Shown: positions 23,323 through 34,095 of the stretch, piece after piece | Layout: each line of letters starts with the position of its first letter | Position numbering within the stretch: the first letter of the stretch is position 1 | NCBI GenBank assembly: GCA_021432635.1 | Contig: MU270046.1 | Location: 223,913 to 287,912 of the forward strand | Direction of reading: 5' to 3' | Origin: Thozetella sp. PMI_491 | Lineage: Eukaryota > Ascomycota > Sordariomycetes > Chaetosphaeriales > Chaetosphaeriaceae | DNA: 64,000 bases | Notes under the pieces: model-generated | What the model saw: the letters and a program-made list of their open reading frames with translations, nothing else | Databases searched by the model: none | Told to the model about the DNA's origin: nothing | Translations under genes and position numbers: made by a program

Positions 23323-24198
23323 ATGGATGAGCCGAAATTCCATCGCCTACAATCAGATGACAACAGCGATGACGATCAAACCATAACTTCATACTTTCCC
23401 CTTCCCGCTAGACCAATATCTACACATTGGCACAGGCTATTTCGATATGCTCCTTCGATGACCTTTCTCCTCGCATATTGCGTACTCTCCACTACTTCGA
23501 TAGTCGCCTTGACAGCCGCGGTTCTTTACAAGCTGGGTACGGGTGACGATCTAATCCGGCACGACTGCCGGAATGGACGATATTTCGAAGGTGTATTTGG
23601 CGGAGATGAAATCTACATGTCCGTAGATCACAAGTTCGATAATCTCTGGGAGAATCTCGGAGGCAAAGCTTTGATTATCCAACTCCCGGACGAAAGCTAC
23701 GATGGACAGGCTACTCCTGCTTCTATTTCCATGTGAGCGACTCTCTTGTAGCAAGCCACTGGCAATTGGGCACTCCCTGACATGACCTCAGGTTTCATCA
23801 GCTTCACTGCCTCTCTTCACTACGACACGCGATCCAACAAGCTCGCGAAGGGCATGATCCGGGGATAGATGCCTATGATGACCCTCATTGGCCTCATTGC
23901 ATGGATTATCTTCGAAAGGTACGCTTATAGATTGCTTGTGTTGCTGCCAGTCGTGCTGCTTCCCTAATTCATCGTGCCCGTCCCGGTCGATCACCCTCGT
24001 ACCATCGCTCTAACTCAATCAAAGACAATTCTATGTTGGGCTGACGATACTATTGAACGACGTAATATATTTCCAAACGGTACGGTTTCGTCGGTTATTG
24101 ACGGTTCACACGATCTGAGGCAATGTGGCGACAACCGGCGCCTCATCCGACTGATGCGTGATCACGGGAAGGATATCTCCACTCAACCCTTCCCCTAA
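23323..24198 (+). CDS. UstYa-like oxidase (DUF3328), third copy
   Basis: Exons 23323-23732, 23792-23918 and 24025-24198 give 236 residues. An acidic cytosolic N-terminus (SDDNSDDDQT) precedes one membrane segment (FLLAYCVLSTTSIVALTAAV). The lumenal domain carries FHQLHC, completed at the first splice, and HWPHC 34 residues later, then LRKTILCWADDTIE and QCGDNRRLIRLM. Both HxxHC motifs are therefore intact. The stretch between the membrane segment and the first motif is shorter than in the other copies. It is transcribed away from the precursor-like gene and probably acts in the same ER/Golgi pathway. Confidence 0.9.
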
Positions 24199-25586
24199 CC
24201 ACACTCTTGACAAGAATTGGAATACGAGTATCTCTGAGACAGCAGTAAAGATAACAGAGCTTCCATGGCGACTTTTATTGCAGAATTCACCCGAATATAT
24301 GAACGTACAGCTGCTGAAGGCAGGAGTCATAGGGGTAAAGGCAAAGCTGCCGGCACCCGTGACACCCCTAAGAACTCTGTGGCTCCGTGGCTATTATTTA
24401 CAGCGCTGGACAAGAATTTCCTTAAAAGAAAATGGTCAATACCATAGGGCAATACCAGAGATGCGACTGTACCAACGTAAAGCTTGCATTATAAAGAACG
24501 TGGCAATCTTGAGCCCGATTTGCAGTTCAGTCGACTCTAAAGAATCAAGCGCAAGATGATGTGGAACAATAATATATCGGTCCCTACCCCGAAGTTTGTT
24601 GTAATGCCGCCGCAATATGACCTTTTGATGTATCAGGAAGGACAGCTGCGCAGCTAGGATAAGAGGAGGCGTCAATCGGTAGGTACTTTTGTTAGCATAA
24701 GAGAGCCGAGAGGCAGGACAGACCCTTTGTCCGGGTGAAAATGCATTGAGGCATTGGGCATCCCGCTTAATTGACGCGTTTGTGAGGACTTTGTATACAA
24801 TAAGCCTCTCGAGGCGCGGAAAGCGGCGCAGTTCGCCATTCTTAATGGGAAGAGGCGCAGGTAGGCTTAGCAGGTAGCAACCGGTAATTCCCAGAGAGAG
24901 CAACAGTTCAGAGACTGTCTTATAGGACATTTGGAATAGAATATTATCCAAATTATAGCACAGGAGTATGGCGTGGCCATGAATGGTACAATGTGCCGAT
25001 GGAAGGTAGTCGAGGGATTCCATAGCCTCATCTCTTCGTTGATATACACCACGTAAATTAATCTAGAACTGCTCGGACGCTTCAAAAAACCAGGCATCAT
25101 GAATTATGGCCATTACTCCTTCTATTATACAATGTTTGATCCCAGAGGAGGCTGCTTCATCTTCCAAGTTTCCTTAAAGGTGCATAGCAGATGGGCTTAG
25201 AATCTGCCCAAGCCTAAGAGCAGTTGGAGGAGTCAATATGATGCATCCGGTGCATATAGGGCATGCATTTTCCAGGAAGACCGTGTGCGGCCAGCCCTTT
25301 GAGCCACCACCGTGCCACCTGCATTAAATCAGGCAGGCTTTGGGAACTGGAAACGCCGAAAACGCCCCGCGATCATCATTACGGCGCATTGAAATGCAGC
25401 GGTGGGAAAAGTATGACACCAATATAATTATTAGTGATAGGTAAATATAGAGAGAGCGAGAAAAAAGAACATAAAAAGCAGAATAACTCCCTCAACAAAG
25501 TCAAGTTTTCCACCAGCAAACAGTTCGTTCAACGCTGACCCCAAACATTCACCGCCCAAAGCCAGGCTTATCTCAACACATCAACT
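24199..25586. other. intergenic with one unexplained minus-strand open frame
   Basis: 1.4 kb. A 195-codon frame on the minus strand (25023-24436) is long for chance but shows no motif, signal peptide or good splice sites, so it is not called. The leader of the next gene (25490-25586) is A- and pyrimidine-rich and carries the shared 17-nt motif. Confidence 0.4.
25551..25567 (+). promoter_or_regulatory. leader motif shared with the precursor-like gene
   Basis: ACCGCCCAAAGCCAGGC, ending 19 nt before the ATG at 25587, one mismatch to the copy at 21183-21199. A TCAAGTTTT lies further upstream at about 25501. Confidence 0.45.
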
Positions 25587-25805
25587 ATGCTTTTCTCGAG
25601 TATCTACGTCGTTCTCCTTACCGGAGTCAACCTTGTCCTAGCGGCAGGCCCACTCGCAGCTCGTAGCACCTGTGGAGGTGTCCCTTGCACCTGCCTTCCC
25701 CAAGGAACTTGCGCAGGAACGCCAACTGGTGCAACTTGGTGTGCAGATGGCCTTCGTCTTTTCTGCCTCAATGGTGCCACGTGCCAGCTGGGTAACCCGT
25801 GCTGA
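25587..25805 (+). CDS. small secreted 8-cysteine protein
   Basis: A single exon encodes 72 residues. Residues 1-20 form a signal peptide (MLFSSIYVVLL...VLAA). A short propeptide-like stretch ends in PLAAR, followed by a mature part of about 46 residues with eight cysteines spaced C-x4-C-x-C-x5-C-x9-C-x7-C-x5-C-x5-C, ending on the last Cys. Such even-numbered cysteine patterns point to a disulphide-folded secreted peptide such as an effector or antimicrobial. No named family was recognised. The AAR site and the leader motif are shared with the precursor-like gene 4 kb upstream. The reading frame is intact with a clear stop. Confidence 0.75.
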   Translation: MLFSSIYVVLLTGVNLVLAAGPLAARSTCGGVPCTCLPQGTCAGTPTGATWCADGLRLFCLNGATCQLGNPC

Positions 25806-26263
25806 CCAAGGTTACGAGTACGCTTACGCCTTTGATGCTCGATTTGCTTCATGAAGTAACATAGTTCTTAGGCTACGGGCATTAACAATACCGTAGGAAA
25901 GGCTCTTCGTGAGGGAAGGGAAAGTATAAGCCGGGAAGACAAACACAAGGATGTCGAGCAAGAATAGAGCTTAGAATATACAAAAGACACGTCTATCTAT
26001 CTCGGGCTAACTGTCATGGGAGCGAATACTCGTTCATCTCAGAACACCCACCGTTTACACATTTCAAGCCTTTGATTGTTTGTGATGTATATTTTTGTTT
26101 TCTTGCCGCAGGCGCAGAAGCGAAAGAAGAGTCTTTGATCAGCCTTGCCAGACTAATCAAGGTAGAGCACTACTGACCGTGTATTACTGCCTAGAACATT
26201 ATATGCTGTCAGTATATCTACCGCTCGTCAGCATCATTATACGCCGCGCTAGTCGTTGCGATT
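25806..26263. other. intergenic, no gene seen
   Basis: 3' flank of the Cys-rich peptide gene. Nothing recognised besides short frames. Confidence 0.4.
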
Positions 26264-26541
26264 TTACATAAACCTCTGCAGCACCATAACTTTGGTCATA
26301 GTCGCATCTTTCACCGCGATGACGTAGCCACGTAGTGGGCCCCTCTCCTCTACGGGAATCCGATCTAGCCGGCGGGCTTCTGTCAGAACGTAGTCTGGGT
26401 GTAGATATGCCCATGCCTTCACGGCATCGTCTTGCTGTTCAATGCGCCCCAGCAGAGATCTGGCATATTCCTCAAGGGTGAGTCCTTCGTTTTGATCTTG
26501 GACTGAATCTCACTTGCGCTGAGCTTCCACAATTCAAGCAT
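26264..26541 (-). pseudogene. relic of an amidase-family gene (N-terminal fragment)
   Basis: Reading from 26541, MLELWKLSASEIQSKI matches the start of amidase-signature enzymes. The frame is then lost near 26493, and a shifted frame continues as LTLEEYARSLLGRIEQQDDA, KAWAYLHPDYVLTEARRLD and ERGPLRGYVIAVKDAT, the usual lead-in to the catalytic Lys of the Ser-Ser-Lys triad. After this the sequence diverges and stops at 26266-26264. No catalytic serines remain. The shift could be read as a missing intron, but no GT-AG pair of workable length fits. I infer a truncated, frameshifted relic. Confidence 0.6.
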
Positions 26542-27231
26542 GCTCCGATTTAGCAGCACGAGATAAGTGCCAAGAATGTCGTATCGACCGATGGTTAGTT
26601 TGTTTTTCAGGTAGACCAGTGGCTCGGCTTCAATGCGACGTCGCTCACCTATATGAACCCGTATCTTAGCTATCCGTGATCCATCAAGGACCAAGGGAGC
26701 TATGACGAGATCAATAGTGATACGACGAGACAGCAAAATGGCAGCACTCATAATAACCCGGTGGAGGAATGCCCGGCGCTCCCAACCGGCACACCACTGG
26801 ACTGTATGTCCTCCTTCCACAGGGTAGTGGGACAGCTCTTGAACTAAGGCAGTTAGCTTGCGCTAGCGGCCATCGCGAGAGGGGGGATGTCGGGGTTGTG
26901 GGGAGGGATGGGGGGTGATAGCTTAGCCAAAAAGGGAGTGGATATAGTGATTTTACGGGGAACCAGCGCGTCTAAAACACCAGCCACTGCCAACCGATTC
27001 TGGCAGATAAATCCCCGCCAACCTCCCGGAGTACGCTTGCGCCTGCGAGGAATCGCGCAAAGTGTTCCTAAAACTAGCATCACCCCGCTATCAGCCCCTA
27101 CCCCTACTTCTACTGAGCGTTATCCCCCAAGGCCCTGATTATTATCCTGCCGGTGAGCTGTCCATTCGGTTACGTAATGCCCCTCGCCTTCACCTCGGTC
27201 CGTCGGTCTAGTCGGTTGCTGGCACATTGGA
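26542..27231. other. intergenic upstream of the double zinc-cluster regulator
   Basis: 690 nt with a G-rich stretch at about 26880-26920 and GC-rich sequence up to the regulator's start. A minus-strand open frame runs through from the amidase relic to about 26820 without recognisable content. Confidence 0.4.
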
Positions 27232-30002
27232 ATGGATGCGCCATCGCCTGACGGCGATCACGAAAGCAGCCACCCAACAGCGTCCTCAAGAAAAGGTACG
27301 TCTACCCCTGTGCCCTTCTCTAGTTGAGCACTCGACGTGAAGGTCAGCTGCTGAAGCACAGTGCCCTGCTCCTTGCACAGGTTGCCTGGTCTGCAGATCT
27401 AGAAAGGTGAGTATGCTGGTTGCCGGCTACGCCAGATCTTCAGCGGCCCAATCTGACGGCTTCTCATCCTAGATAAAATGTGATCAGAGTCAGCCACGAT
27501 GCCGCGCCTGCGTCCGGTTGGGTGTTCACTGTCCCGGATATGGCTCCGGCGCGATTTCAGACAGTGCTGGTGGTTCGGAATCGGCCATCGATGACATCTT
27601 CAAGGCCTCCGGGGTCGAGAAAAGGAAGATAGGATCATGTGAGGCGTGTAGGAGATCAAAAATTGCATGCTCGAAGCACCGACCGACGTGTCGCCGCTGC
27701 TCTAAGCGCCATATCGACTGCATTTATCCTGGTAGGCGCAAGGCGGCTGGCGGAGAAGGCCAAAGTGAACCTCAGCCGTCGCGATTGGAGAGTTCCGTGG
27801 AAGCGACTTCCGACGTTGGCCGGGGACTATCGACGCCAGCAGCGAATTCTAACCTAGACATGAGCGTTCAATGGTCTGTCGTGATGCGTGTTTTACTGTT
27901 GATCACCCTTTGGGCGATGCACAGGCTAACTCAATGCGAGGTAGGCTTTACTGTGAAACTCTTCCCGAGGATCCCAGCATGACTCGGAAGTTGATTGAGG
28001 CCTATTTCACTCACATTCATCCCTTGAGATGCCTGGGCTTTATTCACAAACCAGCCTTTATGCAGTCTCTTGATCGAGGCAACGTGGTTAAAGAATATGG
28101 GGAGGCACTGGTCTATATCATGTGTGCATTTGGGGCGAGGTATGTTACCGGTATCAGCTTGCGTCGAATAGTATGTCCTCTCTAATGACATCAGATGCTT
28201 GTGTGCAGATGGGCAGTTGCCTTCGGGTCGCTCCGGTCCCGACACGCCCGGCCAGAAGTGGGCCGAGAAAGCAGCCGAGCTGGTCCTCCAAGGCATGTGG
28301 ACGCCCTCAGCTCTGAATCTGATGGTATAATCCTGTCTCCTAAAACTCCTTTGTCTATGGACTGATTTGATGCGCAGGCGATGTTGTTATTCTGTGAATA
28401 TGGCGTTGGGACAGATCATCTCCACGCAATGGTCTTTCAACTTCTCGGCTGTTGTCATCGGTTAACCCGCCTTCTAATGCTTGAGCAACGGACTACTCGA
28501 CCAGGGCACTCTAGCCCCGAGGAAACATCCCAGATGGAATCCTTGAGGCGGCTCTTTTGGTCTTGTTACATTCTCGATACCATCGTCGGTGCAGGAGTAG
28601 AAGGGAACGCTTCGTGGAGGGAATGGCCCCAGGTCCCGCTGCCGGCATCAGAGAGTGATTTCATATCACAAATATCCCCAAGTGCGCTATTTTTGCCATC
28701 AAACGAGAGATTTAGTGATCCCAAGACTCTTGAGGAAATGAGTATCCAGGCCCATGCCGTGTACATCGTAACTCTTCGGTCTCGAGTGCTTCGGTAGGCA
28801 CCTCCGCTCTCTGTCAGTCAAACCGTCACCTGGTCTAACATGATTTTGGTTACAGACTTATTAGGCAAAGCAGCCTGGAAGGAAGCATCAATGACCCGGA
28901 TTCGCTTTTCCTTCAACTGGTTCGTACCCTCGACCTTTGGTATGAGCAGCTCCCCGAACGATTCTCGTTGAGCCCACTCAAGATCTACATTCATAAAGAC
29001 CAGAACACCCTTGGAGCTATCTTTTATCTCCATCTGGCGTATCATGGAGCGATTGCCGACCTAACTAGGGTGTCTCTCCCGGGTTTTTCCTTCCCCATGG
29101 CCTCAGCATTCCGGGATGCCCCGCAAGACTTCCAAAGCTGGTGCCAGCAACGCTGCAGGTATCACTCAGACAAAGTTTCGGAATGCATTCAAATGGGTCT
29201 TCCGCACGGCGCTCAGCCATTTCACGATCCATTTTGCCATATCGCTGCCTTCGAGGCAAGCAAAGTGCAGATTATCCACACGGTAATTGCGACAAGCAAT
29301 AGCCTAGATGAACGGAGGAAAGCGGGCAGCAGCATAAGGGCGAATATTAAGCTCATGGAAATGAGAAGTTCTGATGTCTCGGGGATACATGTAAGTCACC
29401 TACTCGAGACGCGCTCGGTGAGAACCGAGGCTAACTATTATTTCAAGCGCCGGACAATCTTACCTTTGCTCAGACGATTTGGTTTTCATGATATCGTAGA
29501 CGAATGGAAAGAGCACACAACAGATGGGTAAGTCCACATGGCCGCTTTGGTTATATTCTCTATTCTAACGTGAAGTAGTCTCGGAGAAGAAGACGATGCT
29601 GCCGACATAACAGGCCCCGCTGATGCTGCTTACTTGACAAGTCTAAGCACTTTTCGTCGCGCTCAGGCCAAGATACTACCTAGCAATATCGCAACCAGTC
29701 CTTATAGCTGGTCGGCTGCAGGCGAAAGTAGTCCTAGGGAGACTGTCAGGCGAGGAGAACAAAGAGGACTGTTCAACAGTTTCAATCCGGCAGAAGAACA
29801 TCATCCGGGAGAAGGTTCTATGCAATTATCCCAACCGGTGGAGGGATCTTCGACAGAGACCACCGAGATGCTTTTCCCAACTGTTGAGTCCATGGAGCCA
29901 GGACTGTCGTCCGAAGAATTCGGCCGCCTTGCGCACGAATGGTCCGATTATCTCACCTGGGACTTCAATTGGTGGCAGGATTTCAACGGAGACGGCTTTT
30001 GA
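27232..30002 (+). CDS. transcription factor with two tandem Zn2Cys6 clusters and fungal TF domain
   Basis: Nine exons: 27232-27295, 27357-27406, 27473-27873, 27945-28139, 28195-28324, 28378-28793, 28856-29390, 29448-29527 and 29579-30002, giving 764 residues, all phases consistent. Two full zinc clusters follow each other: CLVCRSRKIKC...CRAC...C (31-58) and CEACRRSKIAC...CRRC...C (94-121), each C-x2-C-x6-C-x6-C-x2-C-x6-C, about 35 residues apart. The regulatory domain starts at LIEAYFTHIHPL and includes LRRLFWSCYILDTIV and the SLQLVRTLDLWYEQLP helix region. The C-terminal 140 residues are acidic and Ser/Pro-rich, a likely activation region. One intron, 29391-29447, is a multiple of three and open, so its removal is inferred from GTAAGT, GCTAAC and AAG. 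Its place at the edge of the DUF3328 block suggests a pathway regulator. Confidence 0.88.
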
Positions 30003-31135
30003 AGAAGAGAGGCATGCAATATTACAACCCAATATACAAGACGAATCTCGTCATTGATGTTTCCAATTTCGTGGGTAGGCTGGTGCTGCTGCCGCTTTAA
30101 TCTATGGTTGTGGTGTACTTGGGATGTGCTTGGGGTGTGCCAGGTGTGTTGATTATGGCATAGTTGGAAACACTATTTTGCTAACGTGATTGATGTGCTG
30201 CAAAGCTAAATATAGAGCAAGTTCATAGGGGTACTTTTTCAGACCCTATAAACTAAACCTAGTTTCTGCCTTTAAATGTATGTACTCCTGTCTTTTGTGT
30301 TAATTTCTTATCTTAAGAACTGTTTTTTAAGCCTTTCTAACTGCCTTTTGATAAATTTCCTTGCATAATATTTTCACAGCCTCCTAAATTCCAACAACCA
30401 ACTCATGGTATTAAGCATACTTTAGGCGAAATGTAACTGTTCCGCAAGCTACGCAGTAGAAGGGGAGAGAAGAGGCGGGAGTATATCCTTTTAAAACATC
30501 TCACGTTTCTATAAGGCCCACAATGTTTACATACAGAGCCATATGATTGTTGCATCATCAAATGCTAGGAAGTAGCACAAAGTATGTTCACGGATATCCC
30601 TCCGCCCCCTTGGCAGAATCTCACGCCCTAGATCTCACCACCACTCCACCCCCCGACCAAATACTCCAACACCGAACGCAGAGGCCCCACGATCACTTAT
30701 AGCTCAATACTTCACTTGGCCAGTGTGTACGTAGCCAGTTCAACCGGCCAGTGTTCACCGCACTAGCTCTTTATTCCACTCCTGACCTCGCCACCGTCAA
30801 GCCTTCTTATCTAATCCGCTATAAACTCCCGTCGGCACCTACTATACTAGATTTACAAAGGAAGGGTTAAAGCTTGGCCTTCGGGAAGTCTGTCGATAGC
30901 AGCGAGCCGTGGCTTTAGGCACGGGCGCCTAGTTCTAGCAGCGACTGATAGAAACTCTGACTACGCACGGGCCATGTACACGCCAATCAATCTGTCATCG
31001 CGTTACCTCGTCTATCGCCATGTCAAGGGCCAGTAGCAAAAGACGGGCCGTCCTTAGACACCCTGCGCACTCCTCAAAACCAGCGGTCCAGTAACCGACC
31101 TGGACGCCGGGATACTATTTCCATGCTCGCTCTGG
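30003..31135. other. intergenic, no gene seen
   Basis: 1.1 kb between convergent ends of the regulator and the oxidoreductase gene. T-rich stretches at 30225-30400 could hold 3' end signals. No open frame of note. Confidence 0.5.
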
Positions 31136-32340
31136 TCACGATGCCTCATCCATGTCCCCAATTCGGACCACTACTGTGCCGCGAGTCGTTCTGCCAGCAC
31201 TATATTCATATGCCTAGTGTGTTGTGTGAGATGCAAGGCTCCATACAACCAAGAAAACGAAGACACGGGGAAGCGAATTTCCGCACGCTACGTACCTCTA
31301 GGACGTCTTCGAGTGCGAATGCAGAGTCGAGAAAGATTCTCAATTTGTTCTCCTCGACGTAGTTGGCGAGTTCTTCGGCGTTCCTCCCACTTAGGGGAGC
31401 GCTGAACATGACATACTTTCTCGGGACTCCACCCAGGGCAACTGGTAAGGTTGCGTTCTTTGCCCATCGTCAGGCGCTACTCAACTGGCTCTTGGCTTCG
31501 ACTGAGCCGACGTTGACAAACAGCCCGTCGGCTTTCAAGAACCTGGGCGACGCCTTGTACAACGACTGGGATCCGACCGTGTCGAAGACTGCGTCGAAGG
31601 GCTGACTTGCGAAAATCTCAGCAATATGGCTTGGCAACGATGCAAAATGAGTGTAGTCGATGACCTGGTCCGGCTATTAGCATCACCCGTCGACGACGGC
31701 TCATGGAAATCACGGATCGAGAGGGTTTTACCTCATCCACCGCGCCGAGGTTCTTGACAAACTCGAGACTCGTTCCAGAGCAGGTCGCCACAACATATCC
31801 CCCCAGTGCCTTCACCAGTTGTACCGCAACGGACCCCACACCACCGCTACCGCCGTGGACCAAAACTCGGTCCCCTTCTCTAACACCCCCTCGTCTCACC
31901 ATTTCCAGTGCGGTCTGGCCCAGGCAGCCCAGGCCCGCAGCCTCTGCAAAGCGCATCGCAGCCGGTTTTACTGCCACGCAGTCGGCCTCGATCAAGATGT
32001 ACTCGGCAAGGACTCCCGACCCGGACAGCACGCTGCCGCTCTTGGAGACGGTGCCAAAGACCGGCGTCCCGGGGGCGAACTTGGCCGGGGCTGACGGCCC
32101 TACGGCCACGACGCGGCCGGAGAAGTCGATCTCGGGAATCGCATTGCGACGGAAAGGAGACGGGACGGTGTGCATCAAGTTGAGGCCGGCCGAGGAAAGA
32201 GCTGCGTGGGATATTTGCACGAGAAGCTGCGAGTTTGCCGGGGACGAGGGGGGGGGAAACGAGGTACGGAACGCCAGGACTGACGAAGGTGGACCTGCCG
32301 CGCTAAAGGTCCAAGCACGCATCGTCGAAGGGACAGCCAT
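31136..32340 (-). pseudogene. quinone oxidoreductase (MDR family) with an in-frame stop
   Basis: Exons 32340-31732, 31664-31296 and 31213-31136 would encode about 351 residues of a zeta-crystallin-like, zinc-free MDR enzyme. The start MRAWTFSAAG, the ACAD-free GroES-like domain with PEIDFSGRVVAVG, the NADPH loop VLVHGGSGGVGSVAVQLVKA and the C-terminus LEDVLEAYEYSAGRTTRGTVVV are all intact. The last is made by a good splice. Codon 268 (31472-31470) is TGA, followed directly by a normal continuation (RWAKNATLPVALGGVPR). No intron can remove it: the nearest GT-AG would span only 24 nt. The rest shows no decay, so it is either a very recent mutation, a sequencing error or a read-through site. The enzyme would reduce quinones or enones with NADPH. 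Confidence 0.8.
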
Positions 32341-33001
32341 GGCTTCGGGGTCCGTGATGAGAGGGAACGTAGCGTGGTGCGGTTCCGTGGTAGGCTCGAC
32401 TCGCTGTGCGTCTTATTGACGTCGATTTTATCGCGAAGGCAATCTTGGGTGGAGGCAGGCGTTTTGCTTAGGCACTTGATAACAAATACCGGCAAGAATT
32501 TGGCGAGGTGGCCATGCGCTCGGGCTGTGGGATGTCCTGTGATGTGTAATCAAGCCGTGAGAAGCAACTGCCTCCCCGTCATGGCGTTTAAGTTCCTTCG
32601 GGGGCCTTTCCACAGCGTCTCCCTGTGGCTTGGGCCATCGGCGGAGCTTGCGTCAGGCTGCCGTAGCGCCGTAAGCCATCATGGTTGGATACACGGCGTA
32701 CTGGTTTGGTGTGCAAAGGTGCGCACCTTCCCAATGTGGAAAAAAAAAGATACTACCCTGACTCACTCGTTCGGCCACGGCGGAGAGGTCAGCCAGTCTA
32801 CTTCAACTTCGAGGCTGAGTCCAGGACACTGAGGAATCCTATCGCCTTCACAGGCTGGGCATGGACATACAGTGGCCTAAGGATACTCGTTACCACCTAT
32901 CTCGCCGGTAGGGCACCAGAGCCTGACTTCTGACTACAGTTCCCCCAAGAAAGGAAGGACACATGCATCAGGACATCCGATCTTGCACCCCTCTGCGCCC
33001 T
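32341..33001. other. intergenic, no gene seen
   Basis: Upstream of the MDR gene and downstream of the fungal_trans_2 gene. Short frames only. Confidence 0.45.
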
Positions 33002-34095
33002 TCAATTACCGCCGACCTCTTTGGCCAATCCTGGGTTGTAAACGCACCATGAGACCATGCGCTTCAAAAATTCACCAATTCCGGGGTCCATCAGCCCCCC
33101 CTTCAACAAGACCATGCGCACGATAGCGTCTGCGTGAACGCCACAGACGTCGAGATTGCCGCGGAGATACTATCGGGGTAGTTAGTCGGCCGGTTAGGAA
33201 GAAGTTTCCACGTCCAAGAGCACAATTTGTCCGGTGGACCGAGCAGGCAACTGACCTCATCAGCACACATGACGAGGACCTTCGCGATGGTGGCATTGCT
33301 GATGGACGCGCCTTCGGCGGTGACGGCGGCGTTGGTGGATCGGATGCAGTTGACTCTGTATCGCAGCGCCATCTGCGCGTAGTCGCCACCGGCAGCCTCG
33401 GTGGGTGCACACTGCATCAGGCTGCGGCATGCCGTGAGGAAGATGCCACAGAGCAGACCGGGATCTGAGAATGAAAGCGGAAGCCAATGCGACTTCATGC
33501 CGGCGAGATAGACGTGCTCCTCGTTGCCATGGTCGCAGAAGGAACTCGAATTGGGAACGACAAAGGTGACATCTAACGCGTGGTAACAGATCAGTTCCTA
33601 GAAAGATGAACCCCAGGGTTGGTGCAATGTGCAATGCTCGAGTCGTGCCCTACAGTGGTCGATGAGGAAGTGCTCCGTCTCCGTCACTGGTCTTGCGAAG
33701 CTCTGAAAGGGATCCTTGCGTGCCGAGCTCAGCCAGCTAGCCGGCCCGACGGCCATCGCCGCTGCTATAGCTCCTGCTCGTGTCTCAAGCGACCCAGACG
33801 CAGAATGAGTGGCCGAGCTGCTACTACGGAGTAGCGTAGCTGTCTCGTGGCTGGAAGAAGCGCGGTCTCTGGACAGGGCTGCGCGGCGGCTTGCTTGGAC
33901 GTCCTTGGCGGCATGAGAGCGAATGCGCTTGACGGCTTCCGCAGAGTGGGCGTCGCGTGGATGTGAGGCATTGATGAAGCGCAAGGCTACTCTCTTTCCT
34001 GGCAGGGATCTTCTGGCTTCGACCGCCGAAGTAGAGACGGACTCCGCACTCGACGGCGCCTTCACCCGAGCCTGTTTCCAGCGACGGATTTGCAT
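33002..34095 (-). CDS. fungal_trans_2 (DUF3468) regulator-like protein without zinc cluster
   Basis: Exons 34095-33654, 33572-33256 and 33169-33002 give 308 residues. The first splice produces DHYVTFVVPNSSSFC, the second continues at YLRGNLDVCGVHADAIVRM. Characteristic blocks are ALRFINASHPRDAH and RIRSHAAKDVQ near the N-terminus and PLSFSDPGLLCGIFLTACRS, with MALRYRVNCIRSTN in the middle. It ends in a helical tail WCVYNPGLAKEVGGN. No Cys-rich DNA-binding cluster occurs in the chosen start or in the upstream in-frame extension to 34224, so it likely acts through partners or as a truncated regulator. It sits between the MDR gene and two SDR genes. Confidence 0.8.

Noticed and set aside
24436-25023. 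195-codon minus-strand open frame between the third UstYa-like gene and the Cys-rich peptide gene
   Set aside because: No motif, signal peptide, membrane pattern or splice partner; composition looks like chance.
32374-32832. 152-codon plus-strand frame upstream of the MDR gene
   Set aside because: No motif and no signal; overlaps the promoter of a well-supported minus-strand gene.
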